Assembly (NCBI RefSeq): GCF_036962685.1
Contig: NZ_JBALOP010000025.1
Location: 62,001-126,000, forward strand
DNA: 64,000 nt
Reading direction: 5' to 3'
DNA from: Ferdinandcohnia sp036962685
GTDB taxonomy: Bacteria > Bacillota > Bacilli > Bacillales > Bacillaceae_L
Made by a program: the position numbers and the translations under genes. Of the stretch, positions 43,386 through 53,075 are shown in pieces. The first letter of the stretch is position 1. Each line of letters starts with the position of its first letter. The notes beneath the pieces are model-generated. The model was not told the origin of the DNA. It was given only the letters and a program-made list of their open reading frames with translations, and ran no database searches.

Positions 43386-45038
43386 TCATAGTAAATGTTT
43401 AAACGGTTTTGCTCCTGGTGGTGCATTTTGAATCATATCCACAAAAGGAATTGTATAAGCGATTAAGATTAATACAACTAATACACCAACCCAAAGTTTC
43501 CAGTTTTCAAGAAGCATTGGTGTTTTTTCTGCTTCTTCTGCTACTTCGCCAACAGGGAATTCTGTTTCCCCTTTTGGTGCGAAGAATGCAAGATTGATGA
43601 AGATGACAAGGATTAAGATAATCCCGATAAATAGAATCGAACCACCAATTGCTTGTGCAATTTGATAAGGAATCCATTCTGCAGCTTGCTCAGAACCTCC
43701 ATATGTTGAGAACGCAGAACGTCTTGGTCCTCCTAGTAATCCTTGCAAGTGCATAGCGGTTGACATGAAAGTCATACCAATTGTCCATACGATTGTCTGA
43801 ATGATTGCAAGCTTGTTCATTGCTTTTGTCATCACACGACCAGTTAAATGCGGAATTAACCAGTAGGCGATACCAAAGAAGGTTAATACAACAGTTGTTG
43901 CAGCAGTTAAGTGAAAGTGTCCTGTTACCCAAATGGTATTATGAATTACTTGGTTCATCTGGTGACTAGCATTGATTATTCCTCCTGCACCTGCAGGGAT
44001 AAAGAATAACATCCCAACGAATGGTGCAAAGAAACGAGCATCTCCCCAAGGAAGCTTTTTAAACCAACCAAATAATCCTGTAGCACCTTTTGATCTTCCA
44101 TATAATTCGAATGAGGCAAACAATGAGAATGCTGTCATTAATGACGGAATAATAACCATGAATGTTAGAACAACCTGTAAGAATTTCCAATTCGGATCAA
44201 TCCCAGGTTCAGTTAACTGATGGTGAAATCCAACTGGAATTGAGAATAATAAGAACAATATAAATGATAATCTTGCAAGTGCATCTGAGAAAATTTTTCC
44301 TCCGATTACCTTTGGAATCACAACGTACCATGCCATATATGCTGGTAATAACCAGAAGTATACAAGTGGGTGACCAAAATACCAGAACAAGGTTCTACTA
44401 ATAAGGACATCGATTGTTTCAACCCAACCAAATGACCATGGAATAAATTGAATAAGTACGGATGCAGCGACCCCAAGAGTTGCAACTAACCATAAAATCA
44501 TTGTCATAACTGCCATGAAACTCAATAATGGTGTAACCTCACCAGGATTTGCTTTTTTCCATTTTCCAAAATGGGTAAACATTGCAAATCCACCAATCCA
44601 GCTACCAACTACAACAAGCGCCAGTCCAATATAAAAGAAAGGATGTGCTTGTAGGGGAGCATAGAATGTATAAAGAACAGATGCTTCACCTAATAGAATA
44701 GTAGTTGCTGTTGAAGCTGTACCAATTGTCATAGTCCAAAAACCAATCCAAGCAGTTGAACGCAGCTTCGGTGATAAGGTACCTGCTGTTTTACTTAAGC
44801 TAGCAAACAAGAATCCGATGATAAAAAATGTAGTAAGTACAAGTCCTAATAAAACTCCGTGAACTGTTAATAATTGATAATAGCCAATGCCAGCAGGTAA
44901 TGTGAATTTTCCAGAACGGACAAGCGTCTGTAGTAATCCTGCAGTTCCTCCTAAAAGTAAAGCAGTGAAGGCTACATAAAAGTGTGCCATTGCTAATTTT
45001 GCATCTTTTTTGTCTACTTTAACGATTGAACTCGCCAT
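43386..45038 (-). CDS. ba3-type cytochrome oxidase subunit I
   Basis: A 550-residue membrane protein with about 13 predicted helices, carrying the heme and CuB centres of a heme-copper terminal oxidase. Key sites visible are LLTVHGVLLG near 56 (heme ligand), HPLVYFWLLPAY near 218 (CuB His and cross-linked Tyr), FHHQLTEPG near 265 (two CuB His) and VTGHFHLTAATTV near 373 (heme ligands). The sequence resembles the ba3/B family rather than aa3 oxidases. Its start overlaps the subunit II stop by one nucleotide (TAATG). Confidence 0.92.
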   Translation of the reverse strand: MASSIVKVDKKDAKLAMAHFYVAFTALLLGGTAGLLQTLVRSGKFTLPAGIGYYQLLTVHGVLLGLVLTTFFIIGFLFASLSKTAGTLSPKLRSTAWIGFWTMTIGTASTATTILLGEASVLYTFYAPLQAHPFFYIGLALVVVGSWIGGFAMFTHFGKWKKANPGEVTPLLSFMAVMTMILWLVATLGVAASVLIQFIPWSFGWVETIDVLISRTLFWYFGHPLVYFWLLPAYMAWYVVIPKVIGGKIFSDALARLSFILFLLFSIPVGFHHQLTEPGIDPNWKFLQVVLTFMVIIPSLMTAFSLFASFELYGRSKGATGLFGWFKKLPWGDARFFAPFVGMLFFIPAGAGGIINASHQMNQVIHNTIWVTGHFHLTAATTVVLTFFGIAYWLIPHLTGRVMTKAMNKLAIIQTIVWTIGMTFMSTAMHLQGLLGGPRRSAFSTYGGSEQAAEWIPYQIAQAIGGSILFIGIILILVIFINLAFFAPKGETEFPVGEVAEEAEKTPMLLENWKLWVGVLVVLILIAYTIPFVDMIQNAPPGAKPFKHLL

Positions 45039-45508
45039 TATTCAGTCACCTCAACTTTCGACATCATTAAGTGGTGTCCAGCTCCACAATATTCATTACA
45101 TAACACTAAGAATTCACCAGTTTTTGAAAATGTCTGTGTATAGCTGCTGATATAACCTGGTTCAACCATCATATTGACGTTTGTACCAGCAATTGCAAAG
45201 CCGTGAACAACGTCTTTTGTGACAACATTAAATGTTACTTCTGCACCTTTAGGAATTTGGATGGTGTTAGGTGTGTAAGCAAATGCTTCAGCAACAAGGT
45301 TAAGCTCGTATTTATTACCTTCAATATGAACAAGTCCAGGATTATTAAATGGTGCTGTTTCAGTTACCTTTTCAGGATCAATTGTTTTAATACTACTTGC
45401 TGGCTGGTGGCCCATCGCAAAAGCGCCAATACCAACGACTATAAGGAATACGATAAGGATTCCGATTCCAAAAGTGAGCCATATTTTTTCAAATTTATGC
45501 AGATGCAT
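45038..45508 (-). CDS. ba3-type cytochrome oxidase subunit II (CuA)
   Basis: A 156-residue protein with one N-terminal membrane helix (about 11-35) and an outer cupredoxin domain. The CuA ligands are visible: His in DVVHGFAI and CNEYCGAGHHLMM with the C-x3-C-x3-H-x2-M spacing. It accepts electrons from cytochrome c. ATG 45508 is preferred because AAAGGGG precedes it. It is short, as in ba3-type subunits, which lack a second helix and heme. Confidence 0.92.
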   Translation of the reverse strand: MHLHKFEKIWLTFGIGILIVFLIVVGIGAFAMGHQPASSIKTIDPEKVTETAPFNNPGLVHIEGNKYELNLVAEAFAYTPNTIQIPKGAEVTFNVVTKDVVHGFAIAGTNVNMMVEPGYISSYTQTFSKTGEFLVLCNEYCGAGHHLMMSKVEVTE

Positions 45509-45619
45509 GGCTTTTTCCCCTTTCAAATTTTCACATTCTTTTTCTGTCTGTTTTTTCATAAAATAATACAAGCCATTCCATTGAAAGACTTGCCTCGATT
45601 TCTTAGTAGAACAAAATGT

Positions 45620-45775
45620 TTACAATCTATCTAAGAACAAGAAATAGACACCAAGCCAAGATAAAATTAAGAAAAGTCCAAGTAAAAGTACAGATGTCAA
45701 TGTTCCTTTTAAGGAAGTTCTTTCATCTTCAATTTTTGTTTTTTGGTTTGTCTTTGTAAGCTGTGTCTTTGCCAT
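45620..45775 (-). CDS. Cytochrome c oxidase subunit IIa (small)
   Basis: A 51-residue protein with a polar N-terminus (MAKTQLTKTNQKTKIEDE) and one C-terminal membrane helix (SVLLLGLFLILSWLGVYFLF). Such a subunit 2A supplies the helix missing from the short subunit II in ba3 oxidases. It lies first in the minus-strand unit, followed by subunits II and I. The function is inferred from size, topology and place. Confidence 0.82.
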   Translation of the reverse strand: MAKTQLTKTNQKTKIEDERTSLKGTLTSVLLLGLFLILSWLGVYFLFLDRL

Positions 45776-45891
45776 TCCTCACGACCCCCTTTAAGCGTTT
45801 ATCAAAGGTTTTTACATTTTCATCATACAAAACAATTTGTTAAAATCTAGATGATTTTGAGCAATTCACAAATTGTTCATTCCTAATCTAA

Positions 45892-45909
45892 TCACTATAT
45901 TAATAGTGA
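45892..45909. promoter_or_regulatory. Perfect inverted repeat upstream of the oxidase genes
   Basis: TCACTAT and ATAGTGA form a perfect 7-bp dyad with a 4-base spacer. It lies about 117 bases before the first oxidase gene. Binding factor unknown. Confidence 0.45.
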
Positions 45910-45923
45910 AAACCTAGTAAAAC

Positions 45924-45939
45924 AGTGATTTTTATCACA
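45924..45939. promoter_or_regulatory. Crp/Fnr-type box
   Basis: AGTGATTTTTATCACA fits TGTGA-N6-TCACA with one mismatch. It lies between the ba3 oxidase unit and a small plus-strand gene. The Crp/Fnr-type protein encoded at 20260-20955, or a genomic Fnr, could bind here. Confidence 0.55.
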
Positions 45940-46031
45940 TTTGGGTGGGGGAACATTTGAATAATTTGTGACAAAACTAATAACGGCTTTGCAAGCGGAA
46001 ACATATATATATTAAAAAAGGATGTGTGTAG

Positions 46032-46163
46032 ATGATCAGATATTATTGTTCAAGATGTCATACGCTTCTACTAAATAACAGAGAAAGATGTTTTAAATGC
46101 GGAAATGGCGTAATCACACAAATTGATATTAATGTTCAGAAGAATGATAAGAAGACCTCTTAA
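46032..46163 (+). CDS. Small zinc-ribbon protein
   Basis: A 43-residue protein starting MIRYYCSRCHTLLLNNRERC, with paired cysteines CSRC and CFKC that probably bind one zinc ion. The C-terminal third is polar and ends in lysines. Position is divergent from the oxidase genes. AAAGGA lies upstream and a clear terminator follows, which supports a real transcript. Role unknown. Confidence 0.7.
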   Translation: MIRYYCSRCHTLLLNNRERCFKCGNGVITQIDINVQKNDKKTS

Positions 46164-46192
46164 TCACTATTTTCGGATAGTGGTTTTTTTGA
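46161..46192 (+). terminator. Terminator of the zinc-ribbon gene
   Basis: AATCACTA pairs with TAGTGGTT, followed by a run of seven T. Confidence 0.8.
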
Positions 46193-46336
46193 AAATGCAG
46201 AAACAAACGGCTGATATACTGAGATAGTATCTTCCTTCGTAGCTAGGGTGTGAAATTTTACATTTTTAATCACAAAGATGGCACCTTCGCCATAGTCTAA
46301 GATAGGCGAATGTCTACAAGGAGGTATACAGTTTAT

Positions 46337-47416
46337 ATGGCAAAAGTGAAAAATTATTATGCAGGTACAAATTCTAGTGTTGGTTTTTACTCGTTGTATG
46401 ATGAGGCATTGGAGGGCTTGGAAACTCTGTATATTTTAAAAGGAGGACCTGGAACAGGAAAATCCACCTTCATGAGAAAAATCGGGCTTGTATTTATGGA
46501 TAAGGGCTATGATCTCGAATACTTACACTGTTCTTCAGATAATCACTCTATAGATGGAATCGTTATTCCCGAACGGAAATTAGGATTTGTAGACGGCACG
46601 GCACCACACGTGATAGAGCCTAGATACCCAGGAGTTGTCGAGAAAGTAATCGACCTTGGTCAGTATCGCAATGATGGATACTTAGAGCAATATAAGAATG
46701 AAATCATCGAACTAACAGATGATATCTCGAAGAACTTTGAAAATGCCTATAAAACCTTTGCAGAAGCAAAGAAGGTTCATTTAAAGCGTGAGGATATTTA
46801 TGTCTCTTCGATGAGCTTTAAAAAGGCTGATGAGGTCCTTCAAACTTTAATTGATACGATTTTTAGCAAACCTTTTGAAGCAGAAGAACACCCAACAAAA
46901 CGGAAGCGATTCTTTGGGGCTGCTACACCAAAGGGTGCGGTGAATTTTATCGATAATATTACCGAGGATTACGAAAAACGTTATATTATAAAAGGAAGAC
47001 CGGGCAGCGGTAAATCAACATTAATGAAAAAGGTTGCAAAGCATGCTGAGCAGCATGGATTATCAGTCGAATACTTTCATTGTGCCTTTGATCCGAAAAG
47101 CATTGATATGATCATCATTCCAAAATTAGGCGTGTCAATCGTTGATGGAACGGCACCACATGTTGTCGACCCATTTCGTGAGCATGATGAAGTCGTCGAT
47201 ATGTTTGCACTATGTATGGACCCGAAAATTGAAAACACGTTCAAAAAGGAAATAGAAGAGTTAAATCTTGAATATAAAAATAAGATGACAATCGGTACGA
47301 ACTTTTTAAGTGAAGCAAAACGACTTCACGACAAGCTTGAAGAATACTATAAAGCTGCAATGGATTTTGAAGAAATCGACAAAAAACGAGAGGAACTAGT
47401 GAAGACATTACTATAG
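46337..47416 (+). CDS. Tandem P-loop ATPase/GTPase-like protein (PRK06851 type)
   Basis: A 359-residue protein with two homologous nucleotide-binding halves. The first has LKGGPGTGKSTFMRK near 35 and VDGTAPHVIEP near 85; the second has IKGRPGSGKSTLMKK near 218 and VDGTAPHVVDP near 272. Each has a similar YLHCSSDNHSID or YFHCAFDPKSID segment between them. This internal duplication is typical of a conserved Bacillus family of unknown function. ATG 46337 is assigned with AAGGAGG 12 nt upstream, a rather long spacing. Activity has not been established to my knowledge. Confidence 0.8.
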   Translation: MAKVKNYYAGTNSSVGFYSLYDEALEGLETLYILKGGPGTGKSTFMRKIGLVFMDKGYDLEYLHCSSDNHSIDGIVIPERKLGFVDGTAPHVIEPRYPGVVEKVIDLGQYRNDGYLEQYKNEIIELTDDISKNFENAYKTFAEAKKVHLKREDIYVSSMSFKKADEVLQTLIDTIFSKPFEAEEHPTKRKRFFGAATPKGAVNFIDNITEDYEKRYIIKGRPGSGKSTLMKKVAKHAEQHGLSVEYFHCAFDPKSIDMIIIPKLGVSIVDGTAPHVVDPFREHDEVVDMFALCMDPKIENTFKKEIEELNLEYKNKMTIGTNFLSEAKRLHDKLEEYYKAAMDFEEIDKKREELVKTLL

Positions 47417-47516
47417 AAGGAATGTCATTTGGAAACCAAAATTTTACTAGTGAATGTTTGAAAAGTTTGAGTTATACTATAAATGCACAACAACAAAACA
47501 ACTCCTTTGAAACGTG

Positions 47517-47547
47517 AGCTTTCCCATTAGCGGGAAGGCTTTTTTTA
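47517..47547 (+). terminator. Terminator between the P-loop gene and bpsA
   Basis: AGCTTTCCC and GGGAAGGCT pair around ATTAGC, followed by TTTTTTTAT. It lies about 100 nt after the upstream gene. Confidence 0.82.
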
Positions 47548-47630
47548 TACCCATTTTTCGCATTTGCATACATATTCTAAAATTGGAAAAAGTAACCTTA
47601 AGCTTTCCTTTAAAGAAAGGGTGACTTTCC

Positions 47631-48719
47631 ATGCCTAAAGTGGTTTCGGTCGGTATTTGCAACCCACCAAATAAAATTGATCAAATGAAAACAACTGAAT
47701 TTATAAAGGACCTCTTTTACGAGCATTTTCCAGATATCGATCGCCTCATCAAGGTATTTGCCAACAGTGAGATCGAGGAGCGATATTTCAGTGAATCTTT
47801 GGAATGGTATGGGAAAGAGCATAGTTTTGAGGAAAAAAACAATACATATATTGAAAGAGCTGTCACATTCGGTAAAGAAGCAATTCGCAATTGTTTAGAG
47901 AATCAAAAACTGCTAACAAAAAAGATGAATCCAAGTGAAATTGATGCGATTTTCTTTATTTCAAGTTCAGGAATCTCAACCCCGAGTATTGAAGCGAGAA
48001 TCATGAATAAAATGGATTTTGGACCACACACGAAGCGCATTCCCATTTGGGGGCTTGGTTGTGCAGGAGGTGCGTCTGGCTTAGCGAGGGCATTTGATTA
48101 TTGTAAAGCATATCCGAAAGCAATAGTGCTCGTTATAGCGGTAGAACTTTGTAGCTTAACCTTTCAAAAGAATGATTTCACGAAGAGCAACTTAATTGGG
48201 ACTTCTTTATTTGCTGATGGAATAGCATGTGTTTGTATTTGTGGGGATGAGGTAGAGCATAATACCGTAACCAATGTTTTACCAACCTTTGTTTCATCCC
48301 AATCAACTTTGATGGCGGATTCTGAAGATGTAATGGGCTGGGATATTAAAAATACAGGTCTACACGTTATTTTTTCAAAGGATATTCCGAGCATCGTAAA
48401 GTCCTGGTTGAAGGGAAATGTAGATGAATTTTTACATACCAATCAGCTTGATATAAACGATACAAAGCATTTTATCGCTCATCCTGGTGGGAAAAAAGTG
48501 TTGGATGCATACGAGGCAGCACTTAAAATTCCTAGTTCGATGACCAACATTGCAAGGGAGGTATTACGAAGGCAGGGGAATATGTCTTCGGTTACAGTTC
48601 TTTATGTATTAAAGGAGTTTATGGAGAATCAGTTGGGAGAAGAAAGTGATTTTGGGTTAGTAACAGCCTTGGGGCCTGGATTTAGCTCTGAATTAATCCT
48701 TTTACAATGGAGGAAATAA
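47631..48719 (+). CDS. bpsA: Type III polyketide synthase BpsA
   Basis: A 362-residue chalcone/stilbene synthase-like enzyme that extends fatty acyl-CoA with malonyl units to make alkylpyrones in Bacillus. The catalytic Cys144 lies in WGLGCAGGASGL, the His in FIAHPGGKKVLDAYE near 285 and the Asn in GNMSSVTVLYVL near 318, so the Cys-His-Asn triad is intact. bpsB starts one base after its stop. The assignment to BpsA follows from this pairing. Confidence 0.93.
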   Translation: MPKVVSVGICNPPNKIDQMKTTEFIKDLFYEHFPDIDRLIKVFANSEIEERYFSESLEWYGKEHSFEEKNNTYIERAVTFGKEAIRNCLENQKLLTKKMNPSEIDAIFFISSSGISTPSIEARIMNKMDFGPHTKRIPIWGLGCAGGASGLARAFDYCKAYPKAIVLVIAVELCSLTFQKNDFTKSNLIGTSLFADGIACVCICGDEVEHNTVTNVLPTFVSSQSTLMADSEDVMGWDIKNTGLHVIFSKDIPSIVKSWLKGNVDEFLHTNQLDINDTKHFIAHPGGKKVLDAYEAALKIPSSMTNIAREVLRRQGNMSSVTVLYVLKEFMENQLGEESDFGLVTALGPGFSSELILLQWRK

Positions 48720-48720
48720 G

Positions 48721-49266
48721 ATGATATTTTGGACTTTTATTGCATTGGTAATCGCCCAAAGACTGATTGAACTACGGATTGCGAGACGAAATGAAAAATG
48801 GATTTTGTCACAAGGTGGATATGAGGTCGGCCACGCCCATTATAAATACATCGTGCTCATCCATGTATTGTTTTTTGTATCACTCATTGTTGAGGGGGGC
48901 TATCGGGGAAAAGAACTATCAGCTTTTTATCCGGTTTTATTTTTATTGTTTGCATTAACGCAGCTAGGGAGAGTGTGGGCCCTTCATTCTCTCGGCATGT
49001 TTTGGAATACGAAAATCATGATTTTGCCAAAGAGTCAGGTGCAGGCAAAGGGTCCATATAAATATTTCAAGCATCCGAATTATTTAATAGTTGCCCTAGA
49101 GTTCATTTTAATACCGATGATATTTCAGGCCTATATCACCGCAATAATCTTTTCATTGCTAAACTTTGTGGTGATGTCAATACGCATTCCTGCTGAAGAG
49201 CGGGCATTAAGTGTACATGAGGAATATCAGCAAGTGGGGATAGGAAGAAGCCGATTTACCAGGTAA
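48721..49266 (+). CDS. bpsB: Alkylpyrone methyltransferase BpsB (YpbQ)
   Basis: A 181-residue integral membrane protein of the isoprenylcysteine carboxyl methyltransferase type, with four to five helices. The C-terminal motif KGPYKYFKHPNYLIVALE near 105 and IPAEERAL near 157 are the SAM-binding signatures. In B. subtilis it methylates the alkylpyrones made by BpsA. It lies directly after bpsA. Confidence 0.9.
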   Translation: MIFWTFIALVIAQRLIELRIARRNEKWILSQGGYEVGHAHYKYIVLIHVLFFVSLIVEGGYRGKELSAFYPVLFLLFALTQLGRVWALHSLGMFWNTKIMILPKSQVQAKGPYKYFKHPNYLIVALEFILIPMIFQAYITAIIFSLLNFVVMSIRIPAEERALSVHEEYQQVGIGRSRFTR

Positions 49267-49387
49267 ATACCTGGTTTTTTTTATAGAAATTTAGTTTCTT
49301 AATATTCTGCTTTGTCAAAAGCAAAGGTGTAGAGTAAAATACATATATATATACACAATTATGCATTGCTCAATAAGGGGATTAGAC

Positions 49388-52300
49388 ATGATTCAAACAC
49401 AACAAATTAAACATATTACAAAGGAAGAACTAGAAAAACGATTATCTTCCTTATATGACATCTTCGAAAAAAACAATGACGAAGAAAGCAGTTCAAAAAT
49501 CATTCAGCTGCTAAAAAAACTAAAAAATTTAGAATATATGATTGGCTTTTCAGGTCATTTTTCTGCCGGGAAATCGAGCATGATCAACGAACTCATAGGG
49601 GAGAGTCTGTTACCATCAAGCCCGATTCCAACAAGTGCAAACTTAGTAAAAGTTAAAACAGGTCGTGAATACGCACGGGTCTATTATCATGATGGCAAAA
49701 TCATTGAGTATCCCGCACCATATGATTATGATGTGATCAAATCATATGCCAAAGACGGGGAAGCAATCGAATCAATTGAAATCAGTCATGACAATATGAC
49801 ATTGCCAGAGCAAGTTATCGTGATGGATACGCCTGGGATTGACTCAACCGATGATGCCCACCGCGTATCAACGGAATCGGCGTTGCATTTAGCTGATTTA
49901 CTCTTTTATGTGATGGACTATAATCATGTTCTATCCGAGTTGAATTTTCAATTTACAAAGGAATTGACTGATCGAAATAAGACGGTTTACTTAATTGTAA
50001 ATCAAGTCGATAAACATAAAGAATCTGAATTGAGCTTTTCATCCTTTAAACAAGGTGTGGAGGAAGCATTCCAAAACTGGAATGTTGCTTACTCAGACAT
50101 TTTTTACACAACGCTAAAGGACCCGGATAATGAGCTTAATCAGTTCAAGCAAGTTCAAGAGCTACTTCATGAAAAAATTACAAACAAGGATCAGCTTCTA
50201 ATTGAAGGCGTTTTTCATTCTGCGACACAAATTATTCTGGAGCATATTGCGGTTTTAGATGATAAAAATGCACCGGAACTTGAAGCTATAAAAGAAAAGC
50301 TTCGTTCATTATCGGTAGCCGAGCGGGAAACAATTCCATCTCGAATTGAAGAATTGAACCATCGATTGGCGGACTTTAAAAAAGAACGAGAAAAAGTCGA
50401 AACAGAGTTTATGGAAGAAATCGATACGATTTTATCAAATGCAATTCTTATGCCGTTTCAAACTCGTGATCTTGCCAAACTTTTTGTTGAATCTGTTCAA
50501 CCAGATTTTAAAGTCGGGTTATTATTTTCTAAAAATAAAACGGAAAAAGAACGAGAGGAACGTTTACAAGCTTTCTTCAATGATGTAAACGAGAAAATGT
50601 CCACTCAATTAGAATGGCATTTGAAGGACTTTGTTGGGAAGTTTGTTGAAAGCTTACGACTTTCAACACAACTAACTGGAAATGAACTAGCAACTGAACT
50701 GTCACCCGAGGAGTTGAAAAACTTAGTCAAGCCCGGTGCCCGAGTAACAGGGGAGTATATCTTAACCTTTACAGATGATGTTGGAAATTATGTTAAGAGA
50801 AAATACAAACAAAAAGCGGTTGCCTTATTACATGACATTCTTGAGGATAGGAAGTCTAGTACCGCCAAAGATGAAACTGAATTAAAAGAGGAGTTACAAC
50901 AATATGAGGTTTATTCTGATGCGTTTCAAACATTAAAGAAATTTGAAGCAAAACGTGCTGAAATCCGAACGATGCTTGACGATATCATGAAGGGTAATTC
51001 AACAATTGAGCGTGTCGAAACAGTTGAAAATCTACTTTCACGATTTATCGAACGTGTAGAGATTTCTTCAACCGAAGAAATCCTGCAAGAGTTAAAGAAT
51101 CAAAAAGAAGAAATCTCAAAACCTGAAAAAAAGTTAGCACAAAAGCAAAATGGAAGAAAAGGTTCATCTGACCGAGCGATTCTTCATTTAGAAAAAGCCC
51201 ATGAACTGATAAAGCCAATCACCGGTCTTTCGATGCTTGCAAAGGATATTCAGGATAAGGCATATCGTTTAAAGCATAAACATTTTACCGTTGCATTATT
51301 TGGTGCGTTTAGTGCTGGAAAGTCATCATTTGCAAATGCATTAATGGGGAAACATGCACTTCCTGTTTCACCAAACCCAACGACCGCAACAATTAACAAA
51401 ATTACCTTCCCAACAGATGAGCATAAACATGGGACTGTACTTGTTAAAATTAAGTCAACAAAACAATTATTAGATGATATTAACCATTCCTTACACATTT
51501 TTGGTGAACAAGCGGGAAATCTTGAAGCAAGTTTAGAGATGATAAACTCTAAAATCAGCAATATCGAAAAAATTGAAGCGAAAGAAAAACCACATTTTTC
51601 ATTCTTAAAAGCGGTGGTAGCTGGTTTTGAAAACATATCTGCTCATTTAGACAAGATTTTAACAACAGATATGGATGGCTTTAATGATTATGTCGCGAAG
51701 GAAGAGAAAGCATGCTTTGTGGAATGGATTGAGCTCTATTATGATTGTCCATTAACACAGCAAGGTATTACTTTGGTAGATACGCCGGGGGCTGATTCAA
51801 TCAATGCTCGCCACACAGGGGTTGCTTTTGAATATATCAAAAATGCCGATGCTATTCTGTTTGTGACTTATTATAATCATGCTTTTTCAAAAGCGGACCG
51901 TGAGTTTTTAATTCAGCTTGGCCGTGTCAAGGACACGTTCAGTATGGATAAAATGTTCTTCGTTATTAATGCGGCGGACTTGGCGAATACGACGGATGAG
52001 TTGGAAGATGTAAAAGAGTATGTAGAGTCGCAGCTTGTGAGCTATGGAATTCGTTTTCCACGACTATATACGGTATCGAGTCGCGCAGCATTACTTGAGA
52101 AACTTAATAAAGTATCTAAAAAGGATCTCGGTATCCTTCAGTCATCGGGTATTAAACAATTTGAAACTGATTTTAATTCTTTTGTCATTGATGAATTGAC
52201 AGAGGTTGCGGTAAATGAAGGATATGTTGATATTAAGCGTGCGGCGGCAATAATCGATTCCTATATTCAATCAGCTAAAGAAGATAAGGATATAAAACGT

Positions 52301-53068
52301 TCTAAGCTTGAAGAAGCAAAAGATCATCATGTTAAAATGAAATCGGTTATCTCAAGTGCAGATGACAAGGCTGCATTTGGAATCGTTGAGCAGGAAATTA
52401 AGGAACTTACCTTTTATATTAAACAAAGGGTGTTCCTAAGGGTCTCAGATATGTTTAAGGAGGCCTTTAACCCGTCGTCACTTAGAGATGATGGGCGTGA
52501 CCTGAAAGTAGCACTACAGTCTTGTTTAGCAGAATTTTTGGAATCAGTCGGTTTTGATTTAGCACAAGAAATGCGTGCCACTTCATTGAGGATTGAAGCC
52601 TTTATTTCAAAGCGATTCCATGGCCAGTTAGGTACTTTTAATGAACAAATCAAATCAATCAATCCAAATATGAGTATTTCAGAGTCATTTGAAATAGATT
52701 TTGAATCGATTGAATTCAAGAACGGTCTTATAAATGAAGAAGCTACACGTTATAAAAAGGCACTTGCGATGTTCAAGAATCCAAAATCATTTTTTGAGAA
52801 AAATGAGAAAAAGCACATGCAGGATGAGCTTGAAGTATTGTTGGATGAACCAGTAAGCTCATATTTAGAGGAAAACAAAGATAACCTGGTAGATTTTTAT
52901 AAGCAAGAATTTAATAAAGGTCTACAAGCACTACAAGCAAATGCATTACAGGAAATTCACGAGTATTTTGATGGGGTTACGAAGATCTTATCTGAAGATA
53001 TTGATATTGAAAGCTTAGAGCAGGTACACGATACGTTAATCGGTTATTACGTCGAACATTTAGGGTGA
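49388..53068 (+). CDS. dynA: Dynamin-like membrane-remodelling GTPase DynA
   Basis: A 1226-residue protein with two fused dynamin units. The first G domain has GHFSAGKSS (56-64) and DTPGIDS near 155; the second has GAFSAGKSS near 640 and DTPGADS near 799. Long helical stalks follow each. DynA tethers and fuses membranes without nucleotide and protects against membrane damage in B. subtilis. ATG 49388 is preferred because AAGGGG lies upstream. It is downstream of bpsB, in the same order as ypbQ-ypbR in B. subtilis. Confidence 0.94.
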   Translation: MIQTQQIKHITKEELEKRLSSLYDIFEKNNDEESSSKIIQLLKKLKNLEYMIGFSGHFSAGKSSMINELIGESLLPSSPIPTSANLVKVKTGREYARVYYHDGKIIEYPAPYDYDVIKSYAKDGEAIESIEISHDNMTLPEQVIVMDTPGIDSTDDAHRVSTESALHLADLLFYVMDYNHVLSELNFQFTKELTDRNKTVYLIVNQVDKHKESELSFSSFKQGVEEAFQNWNVAYSDIFYTTLKDPDNELNQFKQVQELLHEKITNKDQLLIEGVFHSATQIILEHIAVLDDKNAPELEAIKEKLRSLSVAERETIPSRIEELNHRLADFKKEREKVETEFMEEIDTILSNAILMPFQTRDLAKLFVESVQPDFKVGLLFSKNKTEKEREERLQAFFNDVNEKMSTQLEWHLKDFVGKFVESLRLSTQLTGNELATELSPEELKNLVKPGARVTGEYILTFTDDVGNYVKRKYKQKAVALLHDILEDRKSSTAKDETELKEELQQYEVYSDAFQTLKKFEAKRAEIRTMLDDIMKGNSTIERVETVENLLSRFIERVEISSTEEILQELKNQKEEISKPEKKLAQKQNGRKGSSDRAILHLEKAHELIKPITGLSMLAKDIQDKAYRLKHKHFTVALFGAFSAGKSSFANALMGKHALPVSPNPTTATINKITFPTDEHKHGTVLVKIKSTKQLLDDINHSLHIFGEQAGNLEASLEMINSKISNIEKIEAKEKPHFSFLKAVVAGFENISAHLDKILTTDMDGFNDYVAKEEKACFVEWIELYYDCPLTQQGITLVDTPGADSINARHTGVAFEYIKNADAILFVTYYNHAFSKADREFLIQLGRVKDTFSMDKMFFVINAADLANTTDELEDVKEYVESQLVSYGIRFPRLYTVSSRAALLEKLNKVSKKDLGILQSSGIKQFETDFNSFVIDELTEVAVNEGYVDIKRAAAIIDSYIQSAKEDKDIKRSKLEEAKDHHVKMKSVISSADDKAAFGIVEQEIKELTFYIKQRVFLRVSDMFKEAFNPSSLRDDGRDLKVALQSCLAEFLESVGFDLAQEMRATSLRIEAFISKRFHGQLGTFNEQIKSINPNMSISESFEIDFESIEFKNGLINEEATRYKKALAMFKNPKSFFEKNEKKHMQDELEVLLDEPVSSYLEENKDNLVDFYKQEFNKGLQALQANALQEIHEYFDGVTKILSEDIDIESLEQVHDTLIGYYVEHLG

Positions 53069-53075
53069 TTGATTT

